A stretch of 60,566 nucleotides of DNA, from NCBI GenBank assembly GCA_944390765.1, contig CALXQM010000013.1:1-60566 (forward strand). The letters run 5' to 3'. The DNA comes from an uncultured Alphaproteobacteria bacterium (GTDB lineage: Bacteria > Pseudomonadota > Alphaproteobacteria > UBA3830). Shown here piece by piece: positions 48,201 to 57,271 of this stretch; the first letter of the stretch is position 1; every line of letters starts with the position of its first letter. The notes under the pieces are model-generated. The model was not told the origin of the DNA. It saw only the letters and a list, made by a program, of their open reading frames with translations, and ran no database searches. A program made the translations under genes and the position numbers.

Positions 48201-48577
48201 TATCTCAAATGATGTTTGGAAAATCTACCCAAAGTCTATCAATAGGGGAAACTGCTCAGTTAGCTCATGCTGTGTCCAGTTTAGGTCAAAGAGGCTATAT
48301 ATTTTCTTTACTAAATACATTACAGGGAAGCGGACTAGTAGATAACATATCGTTTTCAACAGAAGATAAATCGACTTTATTAAACAAAAATACGCAAAGT
48401 TCAAATAATCATATTAATGTTAAGATAGGTAAATATTTGAATGATAATATATTTATTAGCGCAAACAAAAAAGAAGAAAGCACAAGTTTTGATGTAGATA
48501 TATCTTTGGATAAGAACACATCTTTAAAAGTTAATACACTAGGTGAAATAGGTATTAATTGGAAGTATAGATATTAA
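45293..48577 (+). CDS. tamB: Translocation/assembly module protein TamB
   Basis: 1094 residues. An N-terminal membrane anchor (LLFQFILIALLFIIIISSLF) is followed by a very long Asn/Ile/Lys-rich beta-repeat region, consistent with the beta-taco groove of TamB. The C-terminal DUF490 region has the YNLELYGDLILS and LLGILQLRKGKL segments and ends NTLGEIGINWKYRY. It spans the periplasm and partners TamA. Slightly shorter than E. coli TamB (about 1260). Confidence 0.92.
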   Translation: MIKKSIKLLFQFILIALLFIIIISSLFYNDKSRQFILDAITGYFSRNGVIIKVEGINISNIDKIDLKIPSNTRLIFKNCSFNRSSLYINEFLFESNNQDTSSNIQFTDYLSFGKILRIFIKNLSVKKGILNINGQVHTLNDFQFHINENSDNFYIVIDKNLSVNIEFYRNISRYEKGIVKFENFFGYKGKLEIYEPEECVASYKLLADNDEINIISDGFFKSFLKEININDIFVNYKNQVGFNLYGKIFLCDLRSDLSAKIYIDKYFSQGKIPDEIWKNLQSLLAEVNLISDWRNNHKIFINFEKNGVKVGDATGKLINHAINLQANIPWMNIYNYQIKALSIETQDLQNYFCFLHGDKFSIKTNLNAKRDILVKDFIFTTGNDFLKSENPFIFDGKVNNGRFSFHFDDLEFFRNLYPIKGKAFGNLFFEQGNLYINLNSPKINLDKINLFGVKISGGTQNSKISFRHVRYNELFLSDCIINKKLNKIFIDTKLNDVTKVNLNGIINNNEVNLQGQAVNKKNVMIIQKCLINLFDKIYKLKLNIKNQKQQGEALIDIDSNKFNLDFSDFSLKVFSAFFNRVVPQCKLKGSIHLSSRDKIFIGDGKFQVNGFVSKNNNMELNISNRLNGLYLDCNLKNGNELVSLKSSFPIVIKNDGIFAELHGIPLNLSLIGKVNLSNIFDLSDGYGFKGYINTNFNIKGTLEKPILNGFFDYSDALIQVGSLILKNGKIELKGKDNILYVKDAEFIDSFNKKAKASGNGRLFFCRIFPNIDANLDLDFNNFRLFDSDTLKINITGKGTMKGTLDNMTLKGDVNVPYCELSYLDMINNNNEYDDIIIENDPFLIEDDNITNKDFFKYDIKMNCPKINVTGNIYNLELYGDLILSNYQEQATLLGILQLRKGKLDLFSRRMIFSKGEVEFLKEYPFNPIINLKCTKNINNILAILEIHNNPKKGANIDLYSKPHYTKDVILSQMMFGKSTQSLSIGETAQLAHAVSSLGQRGYIFSLLNTLQGSGLVDNISFSTEDKSTLLNKNTQSSNNHINVKIGKYLNDNIFISANKKEESTSFDVDISLDKNTSLKVNTLGEIGINWKYRY

Positions 48578-48664
48578 TTATTATTAAATTTCGAGACATT
48601 CTTGAATATCAAATATATTAAACCATCTATACAATATTTCTTCTAATTATTAATTATGTAACAC

Positions 48665-48692
48665 TTGAAACAAATTTTTATCTATGTATTAT
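48665..48692 (+). promoter_or_regulatory. Likely isc operon promoter
   Basis: TTGAAA (48665-48670) and TATTAT (48687-48692) with 16 bases between, 24 bases before the iscS ATG. No iscR gene lies nearby and I see no clear IscR or RirA box. Confidence 0.45.
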
Positions 48693-48715
48693 TGAAAATA
48701 TTATGAGGTGATAAG

Positions 48716-49864
48716 ATGAATGTCTATTTAGATTATCAAGCTACAACTCCGTGTGATAAAAGAGTTGTGGAAGATATGTTGCCATATTTTTCAGAAAAAT
48801 TTGCCAATCCTCATTCCAACCATGTTTTAGGTATGGAAGCAATGGATAGAGTCGAAAATGCAAGACATCAAATTGCGAATTTAATTCATGCTCAGGATTC
48901 TAGAGAAATTATTTTTACATCAGGGGCTACAGAATCTAATAATTTGGCTATCCACGGTGTAGTAAATTTTTATCAAAATAATAGAAAAAAAATTATAACG
49001 TCAGTTATTGAACATAAATGTGTATTAGAGGCTTGTAGATCATTGATAAATAGAGGATATGAAGTTGTTTTCGCCCCAGTATTGTCCAATGGTATAGTTG
49101 ATCTGGGTTTCTTAGAAAAAGAAATAGATGATAATGTCCTTTTAGTATCCATAATGACAGTAAATAATGAAATTGGCACTATTCAGCCTATTAAAGAGGT
49201 TAGCCAACTATGTCGAAAACATGGAGTGTTATTTCATACGGATGCGGCGCAAGCAGTAGGTAAAATAGAGGTTAATGTATCAGATGTTGATTTAATGAGT
49301 ATATCTGGTCATAAAATATATGGACCTAAAGGTATTGGTGCATTATATGTTCGTATGAAACCAAGAATTCGTTTATCTCCTTTATTCAATGGAGGAGGGC
49401 AGGAAAGGGGAATGAGATCCGGTACTTTACCTGTCCCTCTGTGCATAGGATTAGGAAAGGCTTGTGAAATTTCGAAAAATGAAATGAAAAAAGATAATGA
49501 GCATTTAACTGAATTGAAAAAATATTTTATTCAAAAATTATTTAAAAATCTTCCTAAAATATATTTAAATGGTGATTCAGAAAAAAGAATTCCTGGTTGC
49601 CTTAATTTTAGTTTTGAAGGGGTTGAAGGAGAAGGAATTATGTTAGGTATGCCAGAGATTTTTGTTTCTTCTGGTTCTGCGTGCACTTCAGCTTCATTGG
49701 AACCATCTTATGTTTTAAATGCGATTTCAGTTAGAGAAGATTTAGCTCATTGCTCATTAAGAATAGGTTTAGGTAGATTTACAACTTTTGATGAAGTAGA
49801 ATACGCTACAGATAAGATAATAGAAGTTGTTAATCATTTACGTAGTATAAGTCCGTTGTGGTAG
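48716..49864 (+). CDS. iscS: Cysteine desulfurase IscS
   Basis: 382 residues, shorter than E. coli IscS (404). PLP lysine in SGHKIYGPKG, active-site loop SSGSACTSASLE with Cys at about 323. GAGGTG precedes ATG 48716. It supplies persulfide sulfur to IscU for Fe-S clusters and probably to MnmA, encoded at the end of this operon. Confidence 0.97.
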   Translation: MNVYLDYQATTPCDKRVVEDMLPYFSEKFANPHSNHVLGMEAMDRVENARHQIANLIHAQDSREIIFTSGATESNNLAIHGVVNFYQNNRKKIITSVIEHKCVLEACRSLINRGYEVVFAPVLSNGIVDLGFLEKEIDDNVLLVSIMTVNNEIGTIQPIKEVSQLCRKHGVLFHTDAAQAVGKIEVNVSDVDLMSISGHKIYGPKGIGALYVRMKPRIRLSPLFNGGGQERGMRSGTLPVPLCIGLGKACEISKNEMKKDNEHLTELKKYFIQKLFKNLPKIYLNGDSEKRIPGCLNFSFEGVEGEGIMLGMPEIFVSSGSACTSASLEPSYVLNAISVREDLAHCSLRIGLGRFTTFDEVEYATDKIIEVVNHLRSISPLW

Positions 49865-49870
49865 GTGAAA

Positions 49871-50272
49871 ATGAAATATTCAGATAAAGTAATGGAATTA
49901 TATAAAGATCCGAAAAATGTCGGGAGTTTAGACGAAACAGATGAAAATGTTGGAACATCTGTCGTAGGGGCTCCTAGTTGTGGAGATGTAATAAAATTAC
50001 AAATTAGAGTTGATGATGAAGGTAAAATTGCAGAAGCAAAATTCAAAACTTTTGGTTGTGGTGCTGCTATAGCATCTAGTGCTTTAATTACAGGTTGGGT
50101 ACAAGGTAAAAGTTTGGAAGAAGCAAAAAAGATTAAAAATAAAGATGTTGCAGATTATTTATCTTTGCCTCCAGTAAAGGCTCATTGTTCAGTTTTAGCA
50201 GAAGAAGCAATTGAAAAGGCAATTGAAAATTATTTATCTAAAAAGGATCTTAAAAATGGAAAAAATTGTTAA
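49871..50272 (+). CDS. iscU: Fe-S cluster scaffold IscU
   Basis: 133 residues from ATG 49871. The three cluster Cys are present (GAPSCGDV, KTFGCGAAIASS, AHCSVLAEEA), as is the HscA-binding motif LPPVK. It is the scaffold on which clusters are built before HscA/HscB-assisted release. Confidence 0.97.
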   Translation: MKYSDKVMELYKDPKNVGSLDETDENVGTSVVGAPSCGDVIKLQIRVDDEGKIAEAKFKTFGCGAAIASSALITGWVQGKSLEEAKKIKNKDVADYLSLPPVKAHCSVLAEEAIEKAIENYLSKKDLKNGKNC

Positions 50273-50618
50273 TTTAACTTCCCAGGCTTTAGAGTTTTTA
50301 AGAAATTCTATAAAAGAGGAACAATGTCAAGGTATAAGAATCGATATTGTATCTGGTGGATGTAGTGGAATGACTTATGAATTAAGTTTTGTAAACGAGA
50401 TTAATCCAACAGATGTGATTTTTGAAGAGCAAGAAGTAAAAATATTTATTGCAGCTAAAGCCGTTATGTTTATTTCTGGAATGACTTTAGACTATGTGAA
50501 ATCTCCGATGGGAGGTAGTTTAGTTTTTCAAAATCCGAATGCTAAATCAAAATGTGGTTGCGGTAAATCTTTTAGTACTGATTCTAGCCCTTGTTGTAGC
50601 GGAAATTGTTGTTCATAA
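50256..50618 (+). CDS. iscA: A-type Fe-S carrier IscA
   Basis: 120 residues from ATG 50256, with AAGGATC upstream and a 17-base overlap with iscU. Conserved Cys: SGGCSGMTYEL and CGCGKSF. After this a Cys-rich tail (SSPCCSGNCC) is added, which most IscA lack. It carries iron or clusters to target proteins. Confidence 0.93.
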   Translation: MEKIVNLTSQALEFLRNSIKEEQCQGIRIDIVSGGCSGMTYELSFVNEINPTDVIFEEQEVKIFIAAKAVMFISGMTLDYVKSPMGGSLVFQNPNAKSKCGCGKSFSTDSSPCCSGNCCS

Positions 50619-51061
50619 TGAATTATTTTGAAATTTTTGATTTACCTACAAAATATAATTTAGATGAAAATAACTTGTCAAAAAGATATATGCAAAAACA
50701 AAAGAGTTTATTTTCAGCAAATAGTAATAATATATCAGTTATAAATGTTGCATATAATGTTTTAAAAAATCCCATTAAAAGAGGTGAATATTACCTTGGG
50801 TTATATAATAGAGATTGTAACAAAATGTCTGAAGAACTAGCTTTTCAGATGTTCAATATGAGGGATGAATATGAAAATTTGTTAAATAAAAAAGAAAAAC
50901 AAGATTTTCAGATAAAATTGAGACAGAGTTTGGATAATGAATTAGAAGCGTTAAGTAAACTTTCCGATGATATTGACAAATTTCAAGAGAAATTTATAAA
51001 AATTAAATTTTTAGATTCATTTTTAGGAAAAATAAAAGAAGATGTTTACAGTAGGGATTGA
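50618..51061 (+). CDS. hscB: HscB-like cochaperone lacking the HPD motif
   Basis: 147 residues from ATG 50618, overlapping the iscA stop (TAATG). It aligns with HscB from the first residue: [20 protein letters not shown] matches the E. coli start, and [14 protein letters not shown] follows. The J-domain HPD, expected at 32-34, is replaced by Phe-Ser-Ala (KSLFSANS). HPD is needed to stimulate the Hsp70 partner, so HscA activation may be altered. The C-terminal IscU-binding helices appear intact. Confidence 0.85.
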   Translation: MNYFEIFDLPTKYNLDENNLSKRYMQKQKSLFSANSNNISVINVAYNVLKNPIKRGEYYLGLYNRDCNKMSEELAFQMFNMRDEYENLLNKKEKQDFQIKLRQSLDNELEALSKLSDDIDKFQEKFIKIKFLDSFLGKIKEDVYSRD

Positions 51062-52739
51062 TTTAGGAACAACAGCCTCTGTTGTATCTTATGTAAAAGA
51101 TGGGAAACCTCAGGTGATTAGAATTTGTGGAAATACATCAATTCCATCTGTTGTAAATTATTCATCTTCTCTTCCTATTGTTGGGAGAGAAGCAATATAT
51201 AAAGCTGATAGCCTTAATACTATTTTTTCGATAAAACGGCATATAGGCAGTAATAGAAAGTTTTTAAATCGTACACCCACTGAAATTTCTGCTGATATTT
51301 TATATTATTTAAAAAGCAAAACAGAAGAGTTAGTTGGACAAAATATTGATGCGGCAGTTATAACAGTTCCAGCTCATTTTTCGGATATACAGAGAACAGC
51401 AACAAAACGAGCTGCTTCTATTGCAGGATTAAAAGTTTTAAGGTTAATTAATGAACCTACAGCTGCAGCTTTGGCTTTTGGTATAGAAAAACGTAAAAAT
51501 GGTATGTTTTTAGTATATGATTTTGGTGGAGGAACCTTTGATTGTTCTTTGTTGAGATTGGAAGATGGCGTATTTCAGGTTCTTGCCACTGGAGGAGATA
51601 ATCATTTAGGTGGAGATGATGTAGATAATGATATATTGAATAATAATTTTAGCAAAAACGGAATAAGTAATATTACTAATGATGAATATATATTAGGGAA
51701 ACTAGTTGCTAAGTATTTGAAAGAAAATTTAAAAGAACAGGATAAAATAGAAAGTGAATTTATTTGCAAAGGAAAAAAATATAATTTTTGTTTAACTAAG
51801 CAAGAACTAAAAGAGTTTTCTAGTAAATCGTTAAATAGAACTTTAGATATATGCCGACAAGTTTTAGAAGATGCTAATATTGATAAATCAGAAATAAACA
51901 ATGTAATATTAGTCGGAGGAATGACAAGACTAAAATTAATAAAGGATTCTGTATATGAATTTTTAAAAGTTCCACTATGTGATGATTTAAATCCAGAAGA
52001 GGTGGTATCTTTAGGTGCTGCGATACAAGCACAATCTATTAGTGAAAAAAATTCTAATATGATTTTAATAGATGTAGTATCTTTAACGTTAGGTATTGAA
52101 ACTTTTGGTGGAGGAGTAGATAGAATTATTTATAGGAACACTCCTATTCCAATTAGTGAACGTAGAGAATACACAACTTATCAAGATAATCAGCATGGCA
52201 TAAAGTTTCATGTTGTTCAAGGTGAAAGATTATTGGCAGATGAGTGCCAAACCTTGGCTAATTTCGAGTTAAAAGGCATTCCTTCTATGCCAGCAGGAAT
52301 GCCTCGTGTTATAGTAGATTTTAATATCGATATCAATGGGATTTTAAGTATAAAAGCTTTTGAAAAGACAACAGGTATCAGTCAAAGTGTTGTTGTTACT
52401 GAAACTCCAGTATTATCTGAAAGTGATGTGTTCAACATTTTACAAAAAGCTTATGAAGAGCAGGAAAATGACAAAATTAAAATTCGTAATATCGATATTT
52501 CGATAGAATTAAATAGATTATTGAAGTTCTGGAATCTAATTATAAATGACATTCCTTTTAATGAAAGAAAAATAGTTTCTAAAAAAATAAAAGAGTTGAA
52601 CAGTCAATTGTCTTCCAAAAATTTTGATGCAACTATATTGCTGAAAAGTGAAATAGAAAGTATTATTGGAAAATTTCTTGATGAAATTATTAGCTGTCGT
52701 TTGAGTGGTAAAAAACTAGCTGACATGAGGAGAATATAG
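51042..52739 (+). CDS. hscA: Hsp70-type chaperone HscA
   Basis: 565 residues, about 50 fewer than E. coli HscA. ATPase motifs are complete: [29 protein letters not shown] and [12 protein letters not shown]. The substrate-binding part ([23 protein letters not shown]) is shortened toward the lid. It overlaps hscB by 20 bases. It should release clusters from IscU, whose LPPVK motif is present. Confidence 0.95.
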   Translation: MFTVGIDLGTTASVVSYVKDGKPQVIRICGNTSIPSVVNYSSSLPIVGREAIYKADSLNTIFSIKRHIGSNRKFLNRTPTEISADILYYLKSKTEELVGQNIDAAVITVPAHFSDIQRTATKRAASIAGLKVLRLINEPTAAALAFGIEKRKNGMFLVYDFGGGTFDCSLLRLEDGVFQVLATGGDNHLGGDDVDNDILNNNFSKNGISNITNDEYILGKLVAKYLKENLKEQDKIESEFICKGKKYNFCLTKQELKEFSSKSLNRTLDICRQVLEDANIDKSEINNVILVGGMTRLKLIKDSVYEFLKVPLCDDLNPEEVVSLGAAIQAQSISEKNSNMILIDVVSLTLGIETFGGGVDRIIYRNTPIPISERREYTTYQDNQHGIKFHVVQGERLLADECQTLANFELKGIPSMPAGMPRVIVDFNIDINGILSIKAFEKTTGISQSVVVTETPVLSESDVFNILQKAYEEQENDKIKIRNIDISIELNRLLKFWNLIINDIPFNERKIVSKKIKELNSQLSSKNFDATILLKSEIESIIGKFLDEIISCRLSGKKLADMRRI

Positions 52740-52740
52740 T

Positions 52741-53040
52741 ATGGAAATTATTTTTATTTTAAGAAATGGTGAAGAAAAAAAAGTATCATTTAAAGAAGGG
52801 CAAACAGTACTAGGTGTTGCTGAAGAAAATGATATAAATTTACATGGTAATTGTGAAGGATTTGGCGTATGCGGAGGTTGTCATGTTCAAATAGAAAATT
52901 TATTTGATAAAATACCGGAAGCTTCATCTCTCGAAGAAGACACTCTAGAAAAAGTTTCGAATCTTAATATGAATTCACGTCTAGCTTGTCAGATTATATT
53001 GAATGCATCTTTAAATGGATTAAGAGTGAAATTAGTTTAA
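52741..53040 (+). CDS. fdx: Adrenodoxin-type [2Fe-2S] ferredoxin
   Basis: 99 residues. Cluster Cys pattern C-x5-C-x2-C (NCEGFGVCGGC) plus the fourth Cys in SRLACQI. It supplies electrons for Fe-S assembly. It starts one base after hscA. Confidence 0.95.
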   Translation: MEIIFILRNGEEKKVSFKEGQTVLGVAEENDINLHGNCEGFGVCGGCHVQIENLFDKIPEASSLEEDTLEKVSNLNMNSRLACQIILNASLNGLRVKLV

Positions 53041-53042
53041 AT

Positions 53043-53948
53043 ATGTATGAATTACCTATTTGGGTTACAGATAAATTAATGGGAATAAAGGGTAATTTAA
53101 AATTAAATTATGCAGAAATTTCCAGGAACTATCGTCAACAACAATATAAAGAACTAGATAAAACCCAGGTTTTAGCTTATGCTATAGGTAGAATGCCTGC
53201 GACATATAGTGTGATTAATTATGTGATTCAAAAATTTCTTAAAAGATATAAATTATTTTCAAATGTATTAGATATTGGCTCAGGTTGTGGTTCTCTAGCT
53301 ATTGCATTATTAGATAAAAATGTAATTTATACCGCTTTAGAAAAATCAACACATATGATTGATATGTTTAAATTTTTATTGGGCGAAAATATTAAAGTTT
53401 TTCAGCAAGATATTTATTCATTTTATGATAAAAAGCGATATGATGCCGTATTTGTCTCTTATTTTATCAATGAAATGAAAGATAAAGAATCTGTTTTGAA
53501 AAAAATTTTTGATTTATCTTATCGCTATGTTTTTATTATTGAACCAGGAACGCCTGCTGGTTATTCAAATATTATTTCTGCAAAAAAAATTGCAAAAGAA
53601 AAAGGATTCTATTCTGTTTTACCCTGTTCCACGGAAATTTGTCCTTTAAAATATAAAGATTGGTGTCATTTCAGTATTAGGGTACAAAGAAATAAAATTC
53701 ATATGAATATCAAGGGAGGGAGTCTACCTTATGAAGATGAAAAATTTAGTTATGTAATTTTTTCAAAAAACAATTTAGATAAATTGTCGCATAATACTAT
53801 AATAAAAAAACCTATTAGAAAATCAGGGCATAGTATTTTTGATGTCTGTACTCAAAACGGCATTCAAAGATTAATAATATCAAATAAAAATATTAAACAA
53901 AAATTATATTGGGGAGATGAAATAAATTTAATAAAATGGAATGCTTAG
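53043..53948 (+). CDS. Rsm22/METTL17-family methyltransferase-like protein
   Basis: 301 residues from ATG 53043 (an earlier in-frame start lies inside fdx). N-terminal helical part, then a SAM-type motif VLDIGSGCGSLAIALLDKN at about 78-96. A Cys cluster CSTEICPLKYKDWC at about 199-212 and a later Cys in FDVCTQNG match the pattern that binds [4Fe-4S] in mitochondrial METTL17. The family acts on the small ribosomal subunit. Placement between fdx and mnmA suggests its cluster is made by this operon. Confidence 0.85.
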   Translation: MYELPIWVTDKLMGIKGNLKLNYAEISRNYRQQQYKELDKTQVLAYAIGRMPATYSVINYVIQKFLKRYKLFSNVLDIGSGCGSLAIALLDKNVIYTALEKSTHMIDMFKFLLGENIKVFQQDIYSFYDKKRYDAVFVSYFINEMKDKESVLKKIFDLSYRYVFIIEPGTPAGYSNIISAKKIAKEKGFYSVLPCSTEICPLKYKDWCHFSIRVQRNKIHMNIKGGSLPYEDEKFSYVIFSKNNLDKLSHNTIIKKPIRKSGHSIFDVCTQNGIQRLIISNKNIKQKLYWGDEINLIKWNA

Positions 53949-54949
53949 TAGGAATGTCAGGTGGTGTAGATAGTTCTGTTACTGCTGCTTTAATGAAAAA
54001 GAAATATAATAGTGTAATTGGCTGTACTTTTAGAATGATTGATTCAGAAAATACAGAGAATTCGATTTCTGATGCTAAAAAAGTTGCAGATCTTTTGAAA
54101 ATTCGTCATATAGTTGTTGATTGTAGAGAAAATTTTAAAAATTTAGTTATGGATAATTTTATAAATATGTATAAAAATGGATATACACCGAATCCATGTG
54201 TTATATGTAATAAATTTGTGAAATTTCAATTACTTAGTGAATTAAGAAAACAATATAATGTAGATGTATTAGCAACAGGACATTATGCGGTGTTAAGAAA
54301 AAACAATAGCAAAATTGAATTACATCAAGCTACTGTTTTAGAGAAAGATCAAAGTTATTTCTTATATAAGTTAAATCAGGATGTTTTAAAATATTTAGAA
54401 TTTCCATTAGGTAATTTGAATAAGTCCCAAACTAGAGAAATTGCAAGGGATTTTGGTATACATGTATCAGATAAATTAGAGAGTCAAGATATTTGTTTTA
54501 TTCCAAATGGAAATTATGTTTCTTTTTTAAAAAAGCATTTGTCATTTGCAAAACATGGTGAAATTATAACAGAAAAAGGAGAAGTGTTAGGACTTCATAA
54601 AGGTACAATTAATTATACTATTGGGCAAAGAAAAGGTCTAGGTCTTTCTGGAGGGCCTTTTTTTGTCAAAGAAATTGATGCTAAGAATAATCGAATAGTT
54701 GTTAGTAATATAAATAATTTAAAAGAAGACATTATCAATATTAGAGATGTTAATTTTATTAATGAAGAGTATATAGGAGAATGCGAAGTTAAGATTCGTT
54801 CAGCAAATAGAAAATATAAAGCAGAAATTGTAAAGGAAAACAATAATTTTTATGTGCACCTATTTGAACCTATATTTGGTATCGCGAAAGGACAGCATTG
54901 TGTGTTTTATTCTGATACAAAAGTACTTGGCGGCGGTATTATTTGTTAA
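53936..54949 (+). CDS. mnmA: tRNA-specific 2-thiouridylase MnmA
   Basis: 337 residues, starting 13 bases inside the previous gene. PP-loop GMSGGVDSSV, catalytic Cys in NPCVICNKFVKF and in ESQDICFIP, and YTIGQRKGLGL near the centre. It thiolates U34 of tRNA-Lys/Glu/Gln with sulfur relayed from IscS, explaining its place in the isc operon. Confidence 0.97.
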   Translation: MECLVGMSGGVDSSVTAALMKKKYNSVIGCTFRMIDSENTENSISDAKKVADLLKIRHIVVDCRENFKNLVMDNFINMYKNGYTPNPCVICNKFVKFQLLSELRKQYNVDVLATGHYAVLRKNNSKIELHQATVLEKDQSYFLYKLNQDVLKYLEFPLGNLNKSQTREIARDFGIHVSDKLESQDICFIPNGNYVSFLKKHLSFAKHGEIITEKGEVLGLHKGTINYTIGQRKGLGLSGGPFFVKEIDAKNNRIVVSNINNLKEDIINIRDVNFINEEYIGECEVKIRSANRKYKAEIVKENNNFYVHLFEPIFGIAKGQHCVFYSDTKVLGGGIIC

Positions 54950-55077
54950 TTTTTTTGTTTGTAAAATTATTGTATTATCGTAGAAAGATTTTACTGGGAC
55001 AAAAGATAAATATTAGAGTTATTACTAAACTGATTTTTTCTAATTTAATTATTTTATTTTTTTCAATATAGCTATAA

Positions 55078-55635
55078 TTACCAATATTTAGTTTCGATAA
55101 GCCTATCTTTTTTTTCTTTATTTGCTTCAATTACTAAAATATCAATAATTGAATTTAGATAGTTTTTATGTAGCCACCCTAAATCTTGAGGAAATTTAAA
55201 TTTATTTAATATAGTCTGCTCTTGTATTTTATTTGGTATATGACAAATACATTGTAAAAATTTTTTTGAAGAGTAGTTTTCACAAAAACCTTTATCGAAA
55301 AAATATATAATTAACGTAATAATTACATTTTTGCTTTTTTTATCAATAGTTACATTATCTAAGTAATAAATATTATTATTTTGAATAAGTTTTTTTAGAT
55401 AGTTTAATTGATTAATAATAAAAAAATCCTTAGTAGAATGGGGAACTATAATACTGGGCATTAAAGAACTAGTAACTTCTTCATCGTAAGAGTAGTCTTC
55501 CTCTTCATTGATATCGCAATTTATAGAATTTTGTAATGTTTGTTTTGTAGAACTGACATCTGAAAACGACTTTGTTCTATAAAGTCCATTAGCTTGGAAT
55601 GTAACAAAAAGTAAAAAAACTAATATTTTTTTCAT
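55078..55635 (-). CDS. Secreted protein, unknown (185 aa)
   Basis: Signal peptide MKKILVFLLFVTFQANGL (ATG 55635; an alternative ATG is two codons upstream). Residues 20-65 are Ser/Glu/Asp-rich. The C-terminal part is helical, with two Cys (KKFLQCICHIP). No family seen. Convergent with mnmA. Confidence 0.7.
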   Translation of the reverse strand: MKKILVFLLFVTFQANGLYRTKSFSDVSSTKQTLQNSINCDINEEEDYSYDEEVTSSLMPSIIVPHSTKDFFIINQLNYLKKLIQNNNIYYLDNVTIDKKSKNVIITLIIYFFDKGFCENYSSKKFLQCICHIPNKIQEQTILNKFKFPQDLGWLHKNYLNSIIDILVIEANKEKKDRLIETKYW

Positions 55636-55823
55636 TCCCATTCTCGTTTTTATACATTTTCAGTATCATATCACATTTATATTTGATTTGTATTTATTTT
55701 TTATTAATTTACTGATAGAAGTTATTTTAATATTTAATTAAAAAAAATAATTATTAATTTTTATTGATAGTGATTCATATTTTTTGTATTATATAAATAT
55801 TTATTTATATTGGATGGTGTATA

Positions 55824-56363
55824 ATGAATAGATTGATTGGTTTTTTTTTAATTTGGGGAATTGTTTTAGTTCATAATAACAGTTTGTATAGTATGGAAGA
55901 TAAAGAGTTGTCTTTTGATTTTCAGAAGAATAGTTATTTTTCAAAAATTACGACTAAAGATATTTTTGAATGTAATAACATTAGATATAACAGTCTGATA
56001 CAAGATAATATAGTAATATTTACGGCGGTTATTGATATTAATAAACTTTATGATGAGGTTATTGATATTTTATCGGATGAAAACAAATATTCTCCAGATG
56101 TTAATCTTTTGCTTCAGAACGAAGCCATATTGAAAAATGATAATTTTCCTACTAAATTGGGGCTTATATCGATTTTTTCAAAGTTATTATCTGCTGAAAA
56201 GTTAAATTTTATTTCTAATAAAATTTCTCAAGTAGAAGATGCTATTAATAATCAATATATTTGGCTAGATGCCGAATATAGTGGATTTTTGAAGCCGGAA
56301 GAGTTAAGTTTAGTTGAAATTTTTTTTGAAAAGCGTTTAAATGCATTAAGGTTTTTTCAATAG
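55824..56363 (+). CDS. Secreted protein, unknown (179 aa)
   Basis: Signal peptide RLIGFFLIWGIVLVHNNSLY. The mature part is mostly helical and acidic, with no Cys-rich or catalytic pattern. It precedes another secreted gene by 22 bases, so the two are probably co-transcribed. Confidence 0.7.
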   Translation: MNRLIGFFLIWGIVLVHNNSLYSMEDKELSFDFQKNSYFSKITTKDIFECNNIRYNSLIQDNIVIFTAVIDINKLYDEVIDILSDENKYSPDVNLLLQNEAILKNDNFPTKLGLISIFSKLLSAEKLNFISNKISQVEDAINNQYIWLDAEYSGFLKPEELSLVEIFFEKRLNALRFFQ

Positions 56364-56385
56364 TTAAAATTTAAACAGGTGATTA

Positions 56386-57198
56386 ATGAAATTTATTTTA
56401 AGTTTTTTGATTATTTTTATTAGGGTAATTAATAGTTGTGCTATGTATCAGGTTGAAGGTAATGCTTTCTTTTCGGAAATAAGAAAAGGGAAACCTGATA
56501 ATATCAAAAGAGTGTTTTTTTATTTTTTTGAAAAGCAATCAAAAGAATTACCTTTAAGGTGGAAAAACAGACAAGGTGAACAAGAAGTTGGGGATATTAT
56601 TCAGCCTAAGGAACCGTATATAATAGATTTTGAACAATCAATTAAAAATTCTGCAAGACATATGATAGAATCTGGACATTTTGGCTGGTTTGAAGAAGAA
56701 AAACATACTTCAGCAAAAGCTTGGACATCTTTTTTTATAGGAGAAATGGTTCCGAAAGAATTAACTGTTGCTGAAAATTTTGTTCGTATACTAATTAAAG
56801 AAACGGTGGAAAAATGTCCGTTATATTTTTGTGGTGAAGTATATTCAGGAAAGCAGGAGCTTATAGGGTGCGATTTTATTACTGATATTCCCTCGAATTT
56901 AACAGGTGTAGTCTTTATGAATGGGCATGGAAAATTTGCTCCTGGAAGAGATGGTTTTAAACCTAAAAATATAGGTATATTGAAACATCAAAATGATGAA
57001 ATAGTAAATCTATTAAAGCAAGGTGGTAAATTAGGAAAATATGAAAATGTTAAACCTATTTTTACAAATAAAATGATTTTAAGAGTTGCTTTTAGAAAAG
57101 ATCCTCTCTATAGATATTCTGAAGGGAAATTATTCTTAAAATATAGAGGCTATGTTATAGATTTTTTATCTTTATACCCTCAGATTCCAAATAATTGA
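56386..57198 (+). CDS. Secreted protein, unknown (270 aa)
   Basis: Signal peptide MKFILSFLIIFIRVINSC, perhaps cleaved near CAM. The mature part contains SARHMIESGHFGWFEEEKHT, FMNGHGKFAPGRDGF and LKYRGYVIDFLSLYP. The His/Glu/Asp-rich stretches could hold a metal or catalytic site, but I cannot assign a family. GTG and ATG contexts favour ATG 56386. Confidence 0.7.
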   Translation: MKFILSFLIIFIRVINSCAMYQVEGNAFFSEIRKGKPDNIKRVFFYFFEKQSKELPLRWKNRQGEQEVGDIIQPKEPYIIDFEQSIKNSARHMIESGHFGWFEEEKHTSAKAWTSFFIGEMVPKELTVAENFVRILIKETVEKCPLYFCGEVYSGKQELIGCDFITDIPSNLTGVVFMNGHGKFAPGRDGFKPKNIGILKHQNDEIVNLLKQGGKLGKYENVKPIFTNKMILRVAFRKDPLYRYSEGKLFLKYRGYVIDFLSLYPQIPNN

Positions 57199-57271
57199 AA
57201 ATTTGAAATTCATTATAAATTAATTATTTTATTTCCATATTGTTTTCATGGGGCGTATTTAGTTAGTTTAT

